A DNA stretch of 64,000 nt from Candidatus Methanoperedens sp. (GCA_027460525.1 JAPZAS010000009.1:35962-99961); one strand, 5' to 3'; counted from the stretch's first letter, positions 1 through 9,663 are shown. The notes: generated from the sequence alone by a model not told the origin. Program-made: numbers and translations.

Positions 1-78
1 GTCAAGATAATAAAAAGAGAGAATGATTTTTATATCCTTAATATCGGCCTTTGTGGCTTTCCTGATTTCAATATTCAT
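1..78 (-). CDS. GNAT-type N-acetyltransferase, N-terminal fragment (cut by window edge)
   Basis: Reading the minus strand from an ATG at 78 gives 26 codons that stay open to the window edge. The fragment begins MNIEIRKATKADIKDIK, the usual first strand and helix of GCN5-related acetyltransferases, which transfer acetyl from acetyl-CoA to an amine. The acetyl-CoA motif would lie outside the window, so family membership rests on the N-terminus only. An AT-rich promoter-like stretch lies upstream near 165-180 and could serve this gene and the divergent ORF at 228. Confidence 0.5.
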   Translation of the reverse strand, partial: MNIEIRKATKADIKDIKIILSFYYLD

Positions 79-227
79 CTTTGGTGATATTTTTGGTTTC
101 CACATGCGATCCAACGATATATTCCATAATGTTTTACGTAATTCTTCTTTATACCATATCTTGTTATAAAAATATAAGTACGATAACATACTAATTATCA
201 TCTTATCGGGATACTAATAGGAGAGAG

Positions 228-386
228 ATGCTGGAAGAAAATGATATAGAGAAAGAGTTTAGAAAGAAGGTCAGCAATATGAAAAAACAGGAAAAAATTG
301 CGCAAGAGACTTTAAACTTGCTTGAGCATGGTTTTAAATTCGGCAAAAGGTTGTATAAAAACAGAAGCGAGCTTTATGAGCGATGA
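228..386 (+). CDS. Small basic hypothetical protein, 52 aa
   Basis: An ATG at 228 preceded by a purine-rich GGAGAG ribosome-binding site opens a 52-codon ORF ending at 386. The product is highly charged and helical (Lys, Glu and Arg throughout), without Cys pairs or membrane segments. It lies about 50 bases upstream of the HD hydrolase gene on the same strand and may share its transcript. I do not recognise the family. The clear ribosome-binding site and biased composition are the reasons to call it coding. Confidence 0.5.
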   Translation: MLEENDIEKEFRKKVSNMKKQEKIAQETLNLLEHGFKFGKRLYKNRSELYER

Positions 387-436
387 ACTATCGTTGATTG
401 ACACAGATTTTTTGGCTTCTTTGATGAGAGCGAAGT

Positions 437-1621
437 ATGAAAGTTATACGCGACCCTATACATGATTATATTGAACTGGACGAACTTGCCCTTGCTTTGC
501 TTGAAACCCCGCAGGTTCAGAGGCTGCGGAGGATAAGACAACTGGGGTTTTCCAATCTTGTTTATCCGGGGGCAAATCACACGCGGTTTGAGCATTCTCT
601 GGGTGTGTACCACCTTGCAAAGCATATGGTTAAACAGGTGGATGAACTCCAGAAGGAGGAATTACTTGCGGCAGCGCTGCTCCACGACATCGGGCACGGA
701 CCTTTTTCCCATGCAACCGAGGGAATAGTAAAACAGTATTCCAGAAAAAACCATGTTGATGTGGAGGAATTATTAAGAAAAGGAGAAATTTCTGAAAAAC
801 TTTCGGACTTTTCCATATCGCCGACAGCCGTTGCAAGTCATATAAAGGGCGAGACCTATCCAGGTCAGATCATCAACAGCGAAATAGATGTGGACAGGAT
901 GGATTACCTTGTGCGCGATGCCCATTATACAGGCGTAGCCTTTGGTCTTATCGACCATGTGAGGTTAATCCATGAACTCAAGTTCAATGAGAATAAACTT
1001 GTCCTGAATCCCGGTGGACTGCAGGCTGCGGAGTCACTGCTTGTTTCAAGATTCCTTATGCATCCAACGGTTTATTTCCATCATGTCAGCAGGATTGCGG
1101 AGTCAATGTGCCAGCATGCGGCTGGATATATGATAGAAAATGGTCTTTCTCCAAAAAAACTCAGGAGAATGGACGATGTCGAGTTCATGAATACAATGAA
1201 AGCTGCCGAAGGCTACGCATCCGAGATTGCCAAAAGGCTTGATGAAAGGCGGTTATTTAAGCGGGCGCTTTATACAGGTTTTGATTCTCTGGGCATGGAC
1301 GTGATAAAGCCGAGGTACAACATAAAAAGGATTGAAAATGAAATAGCAGAGAGCGCTGGCGTCGAAGCGGAATATGTTCTCGTGGACATACCCGAAAAAC
1401 CCGAGATTGTTGAAATGAAAGCAGAGGTTCTGGTAAACGGTAAAATGATACCCATTGATAAAGCCTCAAGCCTGGTTTCTGCCCTTGGGAAAGCGCAGCT
1501 TGATAACTGGCGCCTCGGGGTTTTCACGTTACCTGAACACAGGGAAAAGGTAGGCAATGCTGCAAGGGAATTCTTTGAGGTGAAAAAAGATACAAAACAA
1601 TTCAAGCTGACCGAGATTTAA
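437..1621 (+). CDS. HD-domain phosphohydrolase (dGTPase-like superfamily)
   Basis: A 394-aa HD-superfamily metal-dependent phosphohydrolase. The N-terminal half carries the metal-binding set: His53 in the RFEHSLG segment, His83-Asp84 in LLHDIGHG, further His87 and His92, and Asp151/Asp153 in the SEIDVDRMDYL segment. This matches the archaeal and bacterial family annotated as HD superfamily phosphohydrolases related to dGTP triphosphohydrolases and SAMHD1. The expected reaction is hydrolysis of a nucleotide phosphate ester; the real substrate cannot be read from sequence. The last 100 or so residues form a family-specific C-terminal domain. It is probably cotranscribed with the small ORF at 228. 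Confidence 0.85.
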   Translation: MKVIRDPIHDYIELDELALALLETPQVQRLRRIRQLGFSNLVYPGANHTRFEHSLGVYHLAKHMVKQVDELQKEELLAAALLHDIGHGPFSHATEGIVKQYSRKNHVDVEELLRKGEISEKLSDFSISPTAVASHIKGETYPGQIINSEIDVDRMDYLVRDAHYTGVAFGLIDHVRLIHELKFNENKLVLNPGGLQAAESLLVSRFLMHPTVYFHHVSRIAESMCQHAAGYMIENGLSPKKLRRMDDVEFMNTMKAAEGYASEIAKRLDERRLFKRALYTGFDSLGMDVIKPRYNIKRIENEIAESAGVEAEYVLVDIPEKPEIVEMKAEVLVNGKMIPIDKASSLVSALGKAQLDNWRLGVFTLPEHREKVGNAAREFFEVKKDTKQFKLTEI

Positions 1622-1662
1622 TATTCTGAACAATTTATGCGCAAGGCTAAAAACGTCCAAAG

Positions 1663-1672
1663 CTTTTATATA
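1663..1672 (+). promoter_or_regulatory. TATA-box promoter of the ribosomal protein superoperon
   Basis: The sequence CTTTTATATA is a good archaeal TATA element. It lies about 215 bases before the L3 start, so transcription beginning some 25 bases downstream (near 1695) would produce a leader of about 180 nt. No other strong TATA element lies closer to L3. Confidence 0.55.
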
Positions 1673-1698
1673 TTCCTTCCTCGTTTAAAGCGGAAAGC

Positions 1699-1801
1699 AC
1701 GCTGCGTATAATTACGCACGTTGAAGTCGATCAAAGTCGGATTTGATGAATTGCATGGGCCTATGCGGTTATCGCATGCCCGGAGATGCATGTAAGTCAA
1801 A
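1699..1801 (+). promoter_or_regulatory. Structured 5' leader of the L3 operon (two hairpins)
   Basis: Two strong hairpins lie between the TATA box and rpl3. The first pairs TGCGTA (1703-1708) with TACGCA (1713-1718) around TAAT, extended by ACG/CGT outside a bulged C. The second is a long interrupted stem: TTTGA 1742-1746 with TCAAA 1797-1801, TGCAT 1752-1756 with ATGCA 1786-1790, GGGC 1757-1760 with GCCC 1778-1781, and ATGCG 1763-1767 with CGCAT 1773-1777. The asymmetric internal loop (CT opposite GGAG) resembles a protein-binding site. An autoregulatory leader bound by an operon-encoded ribosomal protein is the likely role, but this is inference. Confidence 0.45.
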
Positions 1802-1877
1802 ATCTATTTTGTGAAGGCATATTTGCAAAGTTTGCAACTTGCAACTCCAACGTATTACATATTATCAAGGAGGAACA

Positions 1878-2888
1878 ATGTCACACCCCCACAGACCAAG
1901 GCGCGGGTCAATTGCATACAGCCCGCGGATAAGAGCAAGAAGCGAAATCCCCCGTGTGAGAGCGTGGCCTCTCTCAAAAGAGCCCAGGCTATTAGGATTT
2001 GCAGGTTATAAAGCCGGCATGACGCATCTCATTGTAAGAGATGAAGCCCCAAACAGCTTGACAACCGGGATGGAAATTTCAGTACCAGTAACCATTATGG
2101 AAGTTCCTGCAATGAAGGTTGCAGCAATACGGGTTTACAAAAACACCACTTATGGAGCCGTTGCTATAGCTGAAGCATGGACAACCGAGCTTGATAAAGA
2201 ACTCAACCGTGCAATCACGGTTCCAAAGAAACACGACCTGCCTGCAGCACTTTTGAAAATCGAGCAGCTAATCAAGGACGGCATGGCAAAGGATTTGAGG
2301 GTTATAATGTACACACTGCCTGAAAAGGTAACAGGCATCCCCAGGAAAAAACCTGAAATCATGGAAAACAATATTGGAGGCACTGATTTAAAAGCACGTT
2401 TTGAGTACGCCAAGAACCTTCTTGGCAAAAACGTCAACATAAGCGACGTATTCAAAAACGGCGATATCATAGATGTTCTTGCCATAACCACAGGAAAAGG
2501 ATTGCAGGGACCGGTAAAGCGCTGGGGAATACAGCTTCAGAAAGCAAAGCACTCAAGAGCGGGCAGCGTGAGGGAGATCGGCACACTCGGAGCCTGGCAT
2601 CCCTCGCACGTAAGCTGGAGAGTGCCGCAGTTGGGGCAGACAGGCTATCATCAGAGGACTGAATTCAATAAGCGAATCGTGCAGATCGGTAAGGACAGCA
2701 AGACTGTGACACCCGAAGGCGGGTTTTTGAACTACGGTATTATCAGGAATGATTATATTATTGTCAAGGGAAGCGTTCCGGGTCCAGCTAAAAGACTGGT
2801 ACGCATGCGACCTGCTATCAGACCAAATAAAGCACAGGCGCTCACCCCGGAGATAACGTATATAAGCCTTGAGTCAAAACAAGGGTGA
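1878..2888 (+). CDS. rpl3: Large subunit ribosomal protein L3 (uL3)
   Basis: A 336-aa archaeal L3, first gene of the superoperon. It binds 23S rRNA near the peptidyl transferase centre; the conserved basic segment [14 protein letters not shown] followed by GAWHPSH is visible in the middle. An in-frame extension reaches back to 1839, but the ATG at 1878 has an AAGGAGGAA ribosome-binding site directly before it and gives the standard N-terminus [11 protein letters not shown]. The gene is followed within a few bases by rpl4. Confidence 0.97.
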   Translation: MSHPHRPRRGSIAYSPRIRARSEIPRVRAWPLSKEPRLLGFAGYKAGMTHLIVRDEAPNSLTTGMEISVPVTIMEVPAMKVAAIRVYKNTTYGAVAIAEAWTTELDKELNRAITVPKKHDLPAALLKIEQLIKDGMAKDLRVIMYTLPEKVTGIPRKKPEIMENNIGGTDLKARFEYAKNLLGKNVNISDVFKNGDIIDVLAITTGKGLQGPVKRWGIQLQKAKHSRAGSVREIGTLGAWHPSHVSWRVPQLGQTGYHQRTEFNKRIVQIGKDSKTVTPEGGFLNYGIIRNDYIIVKGSVPGPAKRLVRMRPAIRPNKAQALTPEITYISLESKQG

Positions 2889-2892
2889 TTCC

Positions 2893-3645
2893 ATGGACTT
2901 AAACATAATCGATTTATCAGGAAATACTGCAAAGAAAATCACTACGAATCTGTTCGATGAGCCTTACCGTCCGGATCTCATAAAGAAAGCTGTGCTTGCT
3001 GCTCAGGCAAACCGGCAGCAGCCCTATGGTCCGCACATGTATGCGGGCTTACGGACCTCAGCCGAAGGATGGGGACCTGGAAGAGGCGTTTCAAGAGTGG
3101 CAAGACTTAAGAACAGCAGCAAGTCTGCCAGAATACCCCAGGCAGTCAAAGGAAGAGAAGCCCATCCCCCGAAACCTGAGAAGGACAGGACAGAAAAGAT
3201 CAACGACAAAGAGCGAAAAAAAGCCATTAAATCTGCCATTGCTGCGACAGGGAATTTAGAATTGGTCAAGAAAAGAGGGCATATGTTCTCAGCGCAATTG
3301 CCTTTGATTGCAGTGGATGAACTTTCTGGCCTTACAAAGACAAAGGATGTAAAGTCGTTTATGGAGGCAGCTCATGTATGGGATGATATCGAGAGGGCAA
3401 AAGATACAACGATAAGAGCAGGAAAAGGCAAGCTCAGGGGCAGGAGATACAAGAATACAAAGAGCATTCTGATCGTCGCTGCCGAGGATAAGGGACTGAT
3501 TAAGGCTGCGCGCAATCTTGCAGGTGTGGATATTGTTATCTTAGACCAGCTCAACGCTGAATTATTAGCCCCTGGAACGCATGCGGGCCGTTTAACGATT
3601 TTTACCGAATCTGCAATAGCAAAACTCGAGGTGGCAATGCAATGA
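2893..3645 (+). CDS. rpl4: Large subunit ribosomal protein L4 (uL4)
   Basis: A 250-aa archaeal L4/L1e-type protein. The long loop around residues 40-75 ([11 protein letters not shown] followed by Gly- and Arg-rich sequence) is the extension that reaches into the ribosomal exit tunnel. An in-frame start lies at 2869 inside rpl3, but the ATG at 2893 follows a GGTGATT ribosome-binding site just after the rpl3 stop and gives the expected N-terminus. The stop codon overlaps the start of rpl23. Confidence 0.96.
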   Translation: MDLNIIDLSGNTAKKITTNLFDEPYRPDLIKKAVLAAQANRQQPYGPHMYAGLRTSAEGWGPGRGVSRVARLKNSSKSARIPQAVKGREAHPPKPEKDRTEKINDKERKKAIKSAIAATGNLELVKKRGHMFSAQLPLIAVDELSGLTKTKDVKSFMEAAHVWDDIERAKDTTIRAGKGKLRGRRYKNTKSILIVAAEDKGLIKAARNLAGVDIVILDQLNAELLAPGTHAGRLTIFTESAIAKLEVAMQ

Positions 3646-3887
3646 TCCAGCATCCATACGTCACAGAAAAAGCCACGCTCATGGCTGAAAAAAATAATGT
3701 TCTCCAGTTCATAATTGATGTCAGCGATACTAAAGATAAAGTGAAAAAGGAAATTGAGGCACTCTATAAAGTGAAGGTGTTGAAGGTTAATACGATGCTT
3801 ACGTCGAAAGGAAAAAAGAAAGCCACCGTAACATTTGAGGAACCCAACACAGCAACTGAATTAGCCTCGAGGTTAGGAATATTTTAA
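3642..3887 (+). CDS. rpl23: Large subunit ribosomal protein L23 (uL23)
   Basis: An 81-aa L23, the usual archaeal length. It sits at the polypeptide exit and forms part of the docking surface for signal recognition particle and SecY. The N-terminus reads HPYVTEKAT, typical of the family, and the C-terminus [15 protein letters not shown] is also characteristic. It overlaps rpl4 by four bases (ATGA type), so translation is probably coupled. Confidence 0.96.
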   Translation: MIQHPYVTEKATLMAEKNNVLQFIIDVSDTKDKVKKEIEALYKVKVLKVNTMLTSKGKKKATVTFEEPNTATELASRLGIF

Positions 3888-3896
3888 GGTGAGAAA

Positions 3897-4607
3897 ATGG
3901 GACATAGAATTATTTCTCAAAGCAGGGGAAAAGGTTCTCCTACATATAAGGCACCTTCTCATAAATTCAAGGCAAACCTTGAGCACCTGAAGGTAGAGGA
4001 AGGAATTGTCACAGGAAAAGTACTTGAAATCATCCATGATACTGCGCGCTCAGCTCCTATTGCACGAATATCCTTCAGCAATGGAGAGGAACGTTTGATG
4101 CTTATTCCAGAAGGCGTGGAAGTCAACCAGATCATACAATGTGGCATTTCCGCGCCTGTAGAGCCAGGCAATACCCTGGTGCTTGCAGAAATCCCTGAGG
4201 GTGTACCGATATGCAATATCGAGTCGCAGCCCGGTGATGGCGGAAAATTTGCACGGGCTTCAGGGATGTACGGGATTCTCGTGGCTCATGATGTGGGTAA
4301 GACGATTGTGCAATTACCGAGCGGCGAGATGAAATGGCTCAATCCGAAATGCAGGGCTATAATAGGCGTAGTAACAGGGGGCGGGCGTACAGAGAAACCT
4401 TTTGTGAAAGCGGGCAAGAAATTCCACAGGATGAAAGTGAGAGCCACCAAATGGCCAAGGTCAAGAGGAGTGGCGATGAACGTGGTTGACCATCCCTTCG
4501 GTGGTGGCGGACGCCAGCATCCGGGCAGACCCAAGACCGTGGCAAGAGGCACGCCGCCGGGGCGGAAAGTGGGCTCTATTGCCGCAAGAAGGACAGGAAA
4601 GAAGTGA
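3897..4607 (+). CDS. rpl2: Large subunit ribosomal protein L2 (uL2)
   Basis: A 236-aa L2, one of the most conserved proteins of the large subunit, required for subunit association and peptidyl transferase activity. The C-terminal segment DHPFGGGGRQHPGRP contains the conserved histidine near the active centre and ends in a basic tail. A GGTGAGAA ribosome-binding site precedes the ATG. It lies nine bases after rpl23 and six before rps19. Confidence 0.97.
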   Translation: MGHRIISQSRGKGSPTYKAPSHKFKANLEHLKVEEGIVTGKVLEIIHDTARSAPIARISFSNGEERLMLIPEGVEVNQIIQCGISAPVEPGNTLVLAEIPEGVPICNIESQPGDGGKFARASGMYGILVAHDVGKTIVQLPSGEMKWLNPKCRAIIGVVTGGGRTEKPFVKAGKKFHRMKVRATKWPRSRGVAMNVVDHPFGGGGRQHPGRPKTVARGTPPGRKVGSIAARRTGKK

Positions 4608-4613
4608 TAATAC

Positions 4614-5027
4614 ATGGCAAGAAAAGAATCATCAAAAATACCTAAAAGGAAGGGAGAATTCACATTCAGAGGTAAGTCATTAGAGGAACTCAGGAAGTTA
4701 ACCCTCGATGAGTTCGCACTGCTTGTCCCAGCAAGACAGCGCCGCACCATGCAGCGCGGGTTATCAGAGGACCATAAGAAGTTGCTGCACAAAGTCAAGA
4801 TCAAAGACCAAGGTATCAGGACGCATCTTCGTGATATGATAGTACTTCCTGAAATGGTAGGCTTGAAAATCGCAATCCACAGCGGCAAGGAGTTTACACC
4901 CGTTGAGATAATACCCGAAATGCTGGGTCATTATTTCGGTGAGTTCGTTCTTACGCGCAAGAAGGTTTCACACGGCGCAGCAGGGATAGGAGCTACACGA
5001 TCGAGCAAATTCATTCCATTGAAGTGA
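4614..5027 (+). CDS. rps19: Small subunit ribosomal protein S19 (uS19)
   Basis: A 137-aa S19 of the archaeal/eukaryotic S15e type, longer at the N-terminus than the bacterial protein. It binds 16S rRNA in the head of the small subunit. The conserved core [19 protein letters not shown] and the following [13 protein letters not shown] are clearly present, ending in basic residues. The position between rpl2 and rpl22 is standard. Confidence 0.96.
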   Translation: MARKESSKIPKRKGEFTFRGKSLEELRKLTLDEFALLVPARQRRTMQRGLSEDHKKLLHKVKIKDQGIRTHLRDMIVLPEMVGLKIAIHSGKEFTPVEIIPEMLGHYFGEFVLTRKKVSHGAAGIGATRSSKFIPLK

Positions 5028-5031
5028 TACC

Positions 5032-5478
5032 ATGAAATTAAATTATTCAATCGAACCCGATGCTGAAAAAACTTCAAAGGCTATGGGCAAGGAACTTCAT
5101 ATTTCAAAAAAGCATGCGTATGAGATAGCAAGAGCAATAAACGGCATGAAACTCAAGACTGCAAGAGGATTCCTTGAGGATGTGGCAGCGCTGAAGCAGG
5201 CTGTGCCTTATAAGAGATACACAAGAAACGTTCCTCACAGAAAAGGGATGTGCACAGGGCGGTACCCGCAGAAGGCAGCAAAGGAGTTCCTCAAGGTATT
5301 GAAAAATGCCGAGAGCAACGCCACATACAAAGGGCTTGATTCTGAAAACCTCAGGATTACTCAAATCGGGACAAAGAAAGGTCATTCTTTCAGGGGGTCA
5401 TTTCCCAGGGCGCAGGGAAGGGCAACGCCAAAGATGCATGAAACGGTCAGCGTCGAAATGGTAGTGGAGGCGCAATAA
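5032..5478 (+). CDS. rpl22: Large subunit ribosomal protein L22 (uL22)
   Basis: A 148-aa L22. Its long beta hairpin lines the nascent peptide tunnel; the segment RKGMCTGRYPQKAAKEF and the C-terminal RGSFPRAQGRATPK correspond to conserved core and hairpin. It starts at an ATG four bases after rps19 and its stop overlaps the start of rps3, as in other archaeal S10 clusters. Confidence 0.96.
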   Translation: MKLNYSIEPDAEKTSKAMGKELHISKKHAYEIARAINGMKLKTARGFLEDVAALKQAVPYKRYTRNVPHRKGMCTGRYPQKAAKEFLKVLKNAESNATYKGLDSENLRITQIGTKKGHSFRGSFPRAQGRATPKMHETVSVEMVVEAQ

Positions 5479-6329
5479 TGGGAGTAGAAAGAAAATTCGT
5501 TAAGAACGGTCTTGATAAGGCTCAGATGGAGGAATACTTTTCCAAACAACTGGAAAGGGCTGGTTACGGTGGCATGAACATCAATAGAACCCCCATGGGC
5601 ACCCAGGTCACTATAGTCGCCGAAAAACCGGGCATGATAATCGGAAAAGGCGGCAAGACCATACACAAGCTTACCCATGACCTTGAAACCATCTTCCGCG
5701 TGGACAATCCCCAGATAGATGTTCAGGAAGAAAAAGTTCCTGAACTGAATGCGCAGATGATGGCGTCCCGCCTTGCAGGAGCCATAGAACGAGGGCTATA
5801 CTTCCGCAAAGCCGGTCATAACATGCTTCGAAGGATACTGGAATCCGGGGCACTTGGATGCGAGATTGATATCGCAGGCAAGCTCACGGGTCCCAGAAAA
5901 AAGACCGAGAAGTTCGTGGGAGGTAATATGCTCCATGCCGGCAACCCTGCCATGGAACTGGTAGATAACGGATTTGCCATCGCGATTAAAAAACTGGGAG
6001 TTATCGGTTGCCGTGTGCGGCTGATCAGACCCACTGTTAAACTTCCGGGAAGATTCAAAACCATCCAGATAGCAGCTGCGCAGGTTCCGCAGGGCGCTGC
6101 AGAAAAGAAACCAGCCGGCATTCCCGAAATTGTGAAGGCTGCTCCAGCTCCAAAAGAAGTAAAACCAGAAGCTATACCTGTGCCTGAGGCTCCGAAAGAA
6201 ACTTTACCAGAGGAAACTCGTGCTGCCAACGTCGAAGAGCGGATGCACGGCGATGTCATGGAACACAAGCATCCGGAATACGATTACTGGCATCCTGCTT
6301 CACGCCTTCATAAAAAGGAGGAGAAGTAA
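5478..6329 (+). CDS. rps3: Small subunit ribosomal protein S3 (uS3) with acidic C-terminal tail
   Basis: A 283-aa S3. A type II KH domain with the GKGG loop at residues 56-59 binds 16S rRNA at the mRNA entry site. After residue about 205 the protein continues in a Pro/Glu/Lys-rich low-complexity tail and ends in an unusual His/Tyr-rich stretch ([12 protein letters not shown]). Such tails vary between archaea and their function is unknown. It overlaps rpl22 and rpl29 at both ends. Confidence 0.96.
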   Translation: MGVERKFVKNGLDKAQMEEYFSKQLERAGYGGMNINRTPMGTQVTIVAEKPGMIIGKGGKTIHKLTHDLETIFRVDNPQIDVQEEKVPELNAQMMASRLAGAIERGLYFRKAGHNMLRRILESGALGCEIDIAGKLTGPRKKTEKFVGGNMLHAGNPAMELVDNGFAIAIKKLGVIGCRVRLIRPTVKLPGRFKTIQIAAAQVPQGAAEKKPAGIPEIVKAAPAPKEVKPEAIPVPEAPKETLPEETRAANVEERMHGDVMEHKHPEYDYWHPASRLHKKEEK

Positions 6330-6526
6330 TGGCAATACTTCGGGCGGATGAAATAAGAAAGATGAATCCTAATGAGCGGCTGGAAGAACTGGACAAGCTC
6401 AAACTTGAGTTAATCCGCGAGCGAGCCATTGCTTCGGCTGGCGGCGCCCCTGAAAACCCGGGGCGTATTAAGGAAATAAGGAAAACTGTCGCCAGGATAA
6501 AAACTATCCAAAAGGAGCCGAAATGA
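6329..6526 (+). CDS. rpl29: Large subunit ribosomal protein L29 (uL29)
   Basis: A 65-aa L29 made of two long helices, located at the tunnel exit next to L23. The signature [18 protein letters not shown] followed by a short glycine-containing turn and a second basic helix is typical. The start overlaps the rps3 stop, and the 3' end overlaps rnp1 by four bases. Confidence 0.95.
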   Translation: MAILRADEIRKMNPNERLEELDKLKLELIRERAIASAGGAPENPGRIKEIRKTVARIKTIQKEPK

Positions 6527-6834
6527 AGCTGACGCCACATAATATCATACACCATGAACTCATAGGTCTTGATACAAAGGTAGTGGACAGCACAAATAGC
6601 TCTCTCGTGGGAATAGAGGGAAGGATAGTGGATGAAACGAAAAATATGCTGGTAATAGAAAATGCCGGGGAGAAAAAAGTCCCGAAATCCAGTTCATCGT
6701 TTATGTTTACAATTCCATATTTTAACGGTAAACGTTACTTGCCGTTAAGAATCAAAGTCGATGGAAGATTATTGCTCTCGCAACCCGAAAACAGAATCCA
6801 GACAAAATTCAAGAAAAAATTCAGGAAGGTATAA
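6523..6834 (+). CDS. rnp1: Ribonuclease P protein component 1 (Rpp29/Pop4 family)
   Basis: A 103-aa homologue of eukaryotic Pop4/Rpp29, one of the protein subunits of archaeal RNase P, which removes 5' leaders from pre-tRNA. It forms an Sm-like beta barrel; the core [19 protein letters not shown] followed by a C-terminal basic helix is recognisable. Its place between rpl29 and rps17 is a hallmark of archaeal spc operons. It shares the ATGA overlap with rpl29. Confidence 0.93.
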   Translation: MKLTPHNIIHHELIGLDTKVVDSTNSSLVGIEGRIVDETKNMLVIENAGEKKVPKSSSSFMFTIPYFNGKRYLPLRIKVDGRLLLSQPENRIQTKFKKKFRKV

Positions 6835-6836
6835 TA

Positions 6837-7160
6837 ATGACACGTGATATCGGGCTGGATGTTCAACCTCCAGCGAAAGAATGCACCGATCCCAATTGTC
6901 CATTTCATGGCATACTCCCGGTACGAGGACAGGTTCTCAGCGGAGTCGTGGTGAGCGATAAGATGGATAAGACTGTTGTGGTGCAGAGAACATTTGTGAA
7001 AAAGATTGCAAAATATGAGCGATACGAGAAGAGAAAAACCAAGGTGCATGCCCATAACCCTCCATGCCTGAGCGCAAAACAGGGCGATAACGTAACGATC
7101 GCTGAATGCCGCCCCTTGAGCAAGACAAAATCGTATGTAATTATAGAGGTGAGAAAATGA
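6837..7160 (+). CDS. rps17: Small subunit ribosomal protein S17 (uS17)
   Basis: A 107-aa S17 with an OB-fold core binding 16S rRNA in the body of the small subunit. The core [16 protein letters not shown] is diagnostic. The archaeal N-terminal extension carries two cysteines ([10 protein letters not shown]). The 3' end (AAATGA) overlaps the rpl14 start. Confidence 0.95.
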   Translation: MTRDIGLDVQPPAKECTDPNCPFHGILPVRGQVLSGVVVSDKMDKTVVVQRTFVKKIAKYERYEKRKTKVHAHNPPCLSAKQGDNVTIAECRPLSKTKSYVIIEVRK

Positions 7161-7555
7161 GGGGATTGAAAGCAAAAATCCCGCGCGCCATTAACACAGC
7201 TACGAGAATGGAATGCGCAGACAACACAGGCGCAAGAGTGGTTGAAGTGATTTCGGTATTGAATTATCGCGGGGTCAGGAACAGGTACCCCAGAGCAGGT
7301 ATCGGGGATACTCTTATAGTGAGTGTAAAGAGAGGAACTCCGGAAATGAGAAAACAGATGTTCAAAGCGGTTATAATACGCCAGAAAAAGGAATTCAGGC
7401 GACCCGATGGGATGAGAGTTTCATTCGAGGATAACGCATGTGTGATAGTGGATGACGAAGGGGTGCCGAAGGGCACGGAAATAAAAGGACCGGTTGCCAG
7501 GGAAGCCGCTGAGCGGTATTCAAAGATATCCTCCGCAGCCTCGATTATAGTGTAG
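7157..7555 (+). CDS. rpl14: Large subunit ribosomal protein L14 (uL14)
   Basis: A 132-aa L14 that forms an intersubunit bridge and part of the translation factor binding site. An open frame extends back to 7106 inside rps17, but the ATG at 7157 has a GGTGAG ribosome-binding site, overlaps the rps17 stop by four bases and gives the normal N-terminus [11 protein letters not shown]. The core [13 protein letters not shown] is typical. Confidence 0.95.
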   Translation: MRGLKAKIPRAINTATRMECADNTGARVVEVISVLNYRGVRNRYPRAGIGDTLIVSVKRGTPEMRKQMFKAVIIRQKKEFRRPDGMRVSFEDNACVIVDDEGVPKGTEIKGPVAREAAERYSKISSAASIIV

Positions 7556-7562
7556 GTGGAGC

Positions 7563-7904
7563 ATGACATCAACGCAGCCAAGAAAACAGAGAAAATCCAG
7601 ATACCAGGCGCCGCTCCACATGAGACATAAACTCATGGGCGCAATGCTGAGCCCTGAACTTCGTGAAAAACATGGGGTGAAAAGCATACCCCTGCGTACG
7701 GGCGATACCGTTAAAGTATTACGCGGAGACCATAAAGGCAAGGATGGCAAGGTAGCAGGTATTAATCTTAAAAAGATGACCATCACGGTTGATGGCGTGA
7801 GTGTTACAAAAGCGGATGGCACAGAAGTTCCAAGACCGATACAACCCTCAAACGTAATGATAACCAAATTAGAACTCAAAGATGAAAAGCGCTTAGGTGA
7901 TTAA
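7563..7904 (+). CDS. rpl24: Large subunit ribosomal protein L24 (uL24)
   Basis: A 113-aa L24 (L26e type) with a KOW motif around residues 43-70 ([20 protein letters not shown]), which initiates assembly of the large subunit and lies near the tunnel exit. A GGTGGAGC ribosome-binding site precedes the ATG. It is directly followed by rps4e without a gap. Confidence 0.95.
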   Translation: MTSTQPRKQRKSRYQAPLHMRHKLMGAMLSPELREKHGVKSIPLRTGDTVKVLRGDHKGKDGKVAGINLKKMTITVDGVSVTKADGTEVPRPIQPSNVMITKLELKDEKRLGD

Positions 7905-8594
7905 ATGGGAAGACATCAGAAAAGAGTGGCAGCACCAACATCATGGCCGATTACGAGAAAGACGCATCACTGGGTGGTTGGAGCCAATGCGGGACCTCAT
8001 TCGAAGGAAACCGGGATTCCACTGCTTGTGGTTGTCCGTGACATGCTCAAACTCGCGAACAACAGCAGGGAAGCCAGACGAATAATTAACGAAGGGACTA
8101 TTTTCGTTGACGGCAAAGCAAGAACTGATTATAAATACATTATCGGTCTTTTCGATATAGTATCAATTCCTGCAACCAACGAATATTATCGCGTCCTTCT
8201 GGATAAACAGAACAGGTTCAAACTGTATAAAGAAGATGCTGGCGCCATGAAGCTGTGCAGAATCAACAACAAAACTATTGTGAAAAAAGGAACGGTGCAG
8301 CTCAACCTGCATGACGGAAGCAATATCCTGGCGTCCAATGATTACAAGACTTTTGATACCGTCCTTCTGGGAGAAAACCGCGAGATTGCGAAACACATAG
8401 CATATAAGCCAGGAAATCTTGCAATGGTTGTGGGAGGAGAACATTCAGGTGAGATTGGAAAGATAAAACAAATCCGCAAAGTCAGGGGTTCTGGGACAAA
8501 CATGGTAGCAATATCCAATGAAGGGGAATTTGAGACCATTGAAAATTATGTGTTTGTTATAGGCGAATCCGCCCCTGAAATCAAGGTGATATGA
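7905..8594 (+). CDS. rps4e: Small subunit ribosomal protein S4e (eS4)
   Basis: A 229-aa S4e, found in archaea and eukaryotes but not bacteria. An S4-type RNA-binding domain lies around residues 40-100, a central ribosomal S4e domain follows, and a KOW motif appears near residue 170 ([13 protein letters not shown]). The ATG follows the rpl24 stop immediately. Its position between rpl24 and rpl5 is the archaeal order. Confidence 0.95.
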   Translation: MGRHQKRVAAPTSWPITRKTHHWVVGANAGPHSKETGIPLLVVVRDMLKLANNSREARRIINEGTIFVDGKARTDYKYIIGLFDIVSIPATNEYYRVLLDKQNRFKLYKEDAGAMKLCRINNKTIVKKGTVQLNLHDGSNILASNDYKTFDTVLLGENREIAKHIAYKPGNLAMVVGGEHSGEIGKIKQIRKVRGSGTNMVAISNEGEFETIENYVFVIGESAPEIKVI

Positions 8595-8595
8595 A

Positions 8596-9102
8596 ATGGA
8601 CAAAATGAGAACGCCTTCTGTAGCTAAAGTCACGGTTCACATAGGGACAGGAGAAAGCGGCGAGCGCTTGACAACTGCGGAAAAATTGCTCGAGGCTATT
8701 GCCAGGCAAAAGCCCGTAAGAGCGATTGCAAAGAAAACATTGCCAACATTCTCGATAAAGAAAAAAGAACCTATTGGATGCAAGGTGACGCTCAGGGGAA
8801 ATAAAGCCGGCGAGTTCCTTAAAACTACATTGAAAATCATAGATAACAAACTGAATGCGTCCCAGTTCGATGAAAACGGGAATTTTTCATTCGGGATCGA
8901 GGAACACACGGATTTCCCAGGGATGAAATACGATCCCTCTATAGGCATCTATGGAATGGATATTAATGTGGCATTGAAACGTCCGGGATACAGGATAGGC
9001 GCCCGGAAAATCGAGAGACATAAAATACCGCAAAACCACAGATTGAAAAAAGAAGAGGCGATTTCTTTTTTAAAAGAGAAGTACGGCGTGGAGGTAATTT
9101 AA
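8596..9102 (+). CDS. rpl5: Large subunit ribosomal protein L5 (uL5)
   Basis: A 168-aa L5 that binds 5S rRNA and contacts the P-site tRNA. The archaeal N-terminus ([22 protein letters not shown]) and the core [24 protein letters not shown] are clear. The ATG at 8596 lies one base after the rps4e stop; a second ATG four codons downstream is possible and would shorten the protein slightly. Confidence 0.95.
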   Translation: MDKMRTPSVAKVTVHIGTGESGERLTTAEKLLEAIARQKPVRAIAKKTLPTFSIKKKEPIGCKVTLRGNKAGEFLKTTLKIIDNKLNASQFDENGNFSFGIEEHTDFPGMKYDPSIGIYGMDINVALKRPGYRIGARKIERHKIPQNHRLKKEEAISFLKEKYGVEVI

Positions 9103-9255
9103 ATGGAACGGAGTAAGAAAAAATTCGGAAGAGGTGCCAATACCTGCAAACGCTGTGGAAGGAAACAGGGACTTGTCCGGAAGTACGGCATATACCTCTG
9201 CAGGCAGTGCTTCCGTGAAATTGCCTATGACATGGGCTTTGAGAAATATACGTAG
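9103..9255 (+). CDS. rps14: Small subunit ribosomal protein S14 (uS14), zinc-ribbon form
   Basis: A 50-aa ORF, the usual size of the short archaeal S14. Four cysteines in two CxxC pairs (CKRCG and CRQCF) form a zinc ribbon in the head of the small subunit. The ATG at 9103 directly follows the rpl5 stop, and GGAGG lies just upstream in the rpl5 3' end. rps8 follows after a short gap. Confidence 0.95.
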   Translation: MERSKKKFGRGANTCKRCGRKQGLVRKYGIYLCRQCFREIAYDMGFEKYT

Positions 9256-9264
9256 GTGACTATA

Positions 9265-9654
9265 ATGTTATTGGATCCACTCGCAGATGCATTGTCAATA
9301 ATAAAAAATGCAGAAAGTATAGGCAAACCAGAATGTACTATCAAGCCCGCTTCAAAACTCACAGGAAGCGTGCTCAAGGTTATGAAGGATAAAGGATATA
9401 TCGGCGAATTCGAATTTGTCGACGATGGAAAATCCGGTTTGTTCAAGGTAAAGCTTAAAGGAAAAATCAACAAATGCGGAATAATAAGACCCCGTCACGC
9501 TGTCAAGAATACCGAATTTGAGAAATGGGAAAAGCGCTTCCTGCCCGCAAGGGGCTTTGGCTCCATTATCCTGACCACGCCGGACGGCGTTATGACCCAT
9601 AATGAAGCCAGAGAGAACGGACTGGGCGGGCAGTTGCTTGCTTATGTTTATTAG
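9265..9654 (+). CDS. rps8: Small subunit ribosomal protein S8 (uS8)
   Basis: A 129-aa S8, a primary 16S rRNA binding protein and often the operon repressor in bacteria. The N-terminus [17 protein letters not shown] is standard. A GTG at 9256 would add three residues, but the ATG at 9265 has an AGGTGA ribosome-binding site at the right distance. The C-terminal GGQLLAYVY ending is typical for archaea. Confidence 0.95.
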   Translation: MLLDPLADALSIIKNAESIGKPECTIKPASKLTGSVLKVMKDKGYIGEFEFVDDGKSGLFKVKLKGKINKCGIIRPRHAVKNTEFEKWEKRFLPARGFGSIILTTPDGVMTHNEARENGLGGQLLAYVY

Positions 9655-9663
9655 GTGAATGTT

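Noticed and set aside
377..466. 29-codon plus-strand ORF overlapping the 52-aa ORF end and the HD gene start
   Set aside because: It overlaps both neighbours and has no separate ribosome-binding site. The ATGA-like overlap could be chance.
374..625. Minus-strand ORF opposite the start of the HD hydrolase gene
   Set aside because: It lies antisense to a well-supported gene, has no ribosome-binding site and no recognisable composition; treated as a shadow frame.
4286..4888. 200-aa minus-strand ORF across rpl2 and rps19
   Set aside because: It covers two certain ribosomal genes from the other strand; the length comes from their codon bias.
5816..6268. 150-aa minus-strand ORF within rps3
   Set aside because: Antisense to the KH domain and tail of S3; Ser/Pro-rich composition typical of a shadow frame.
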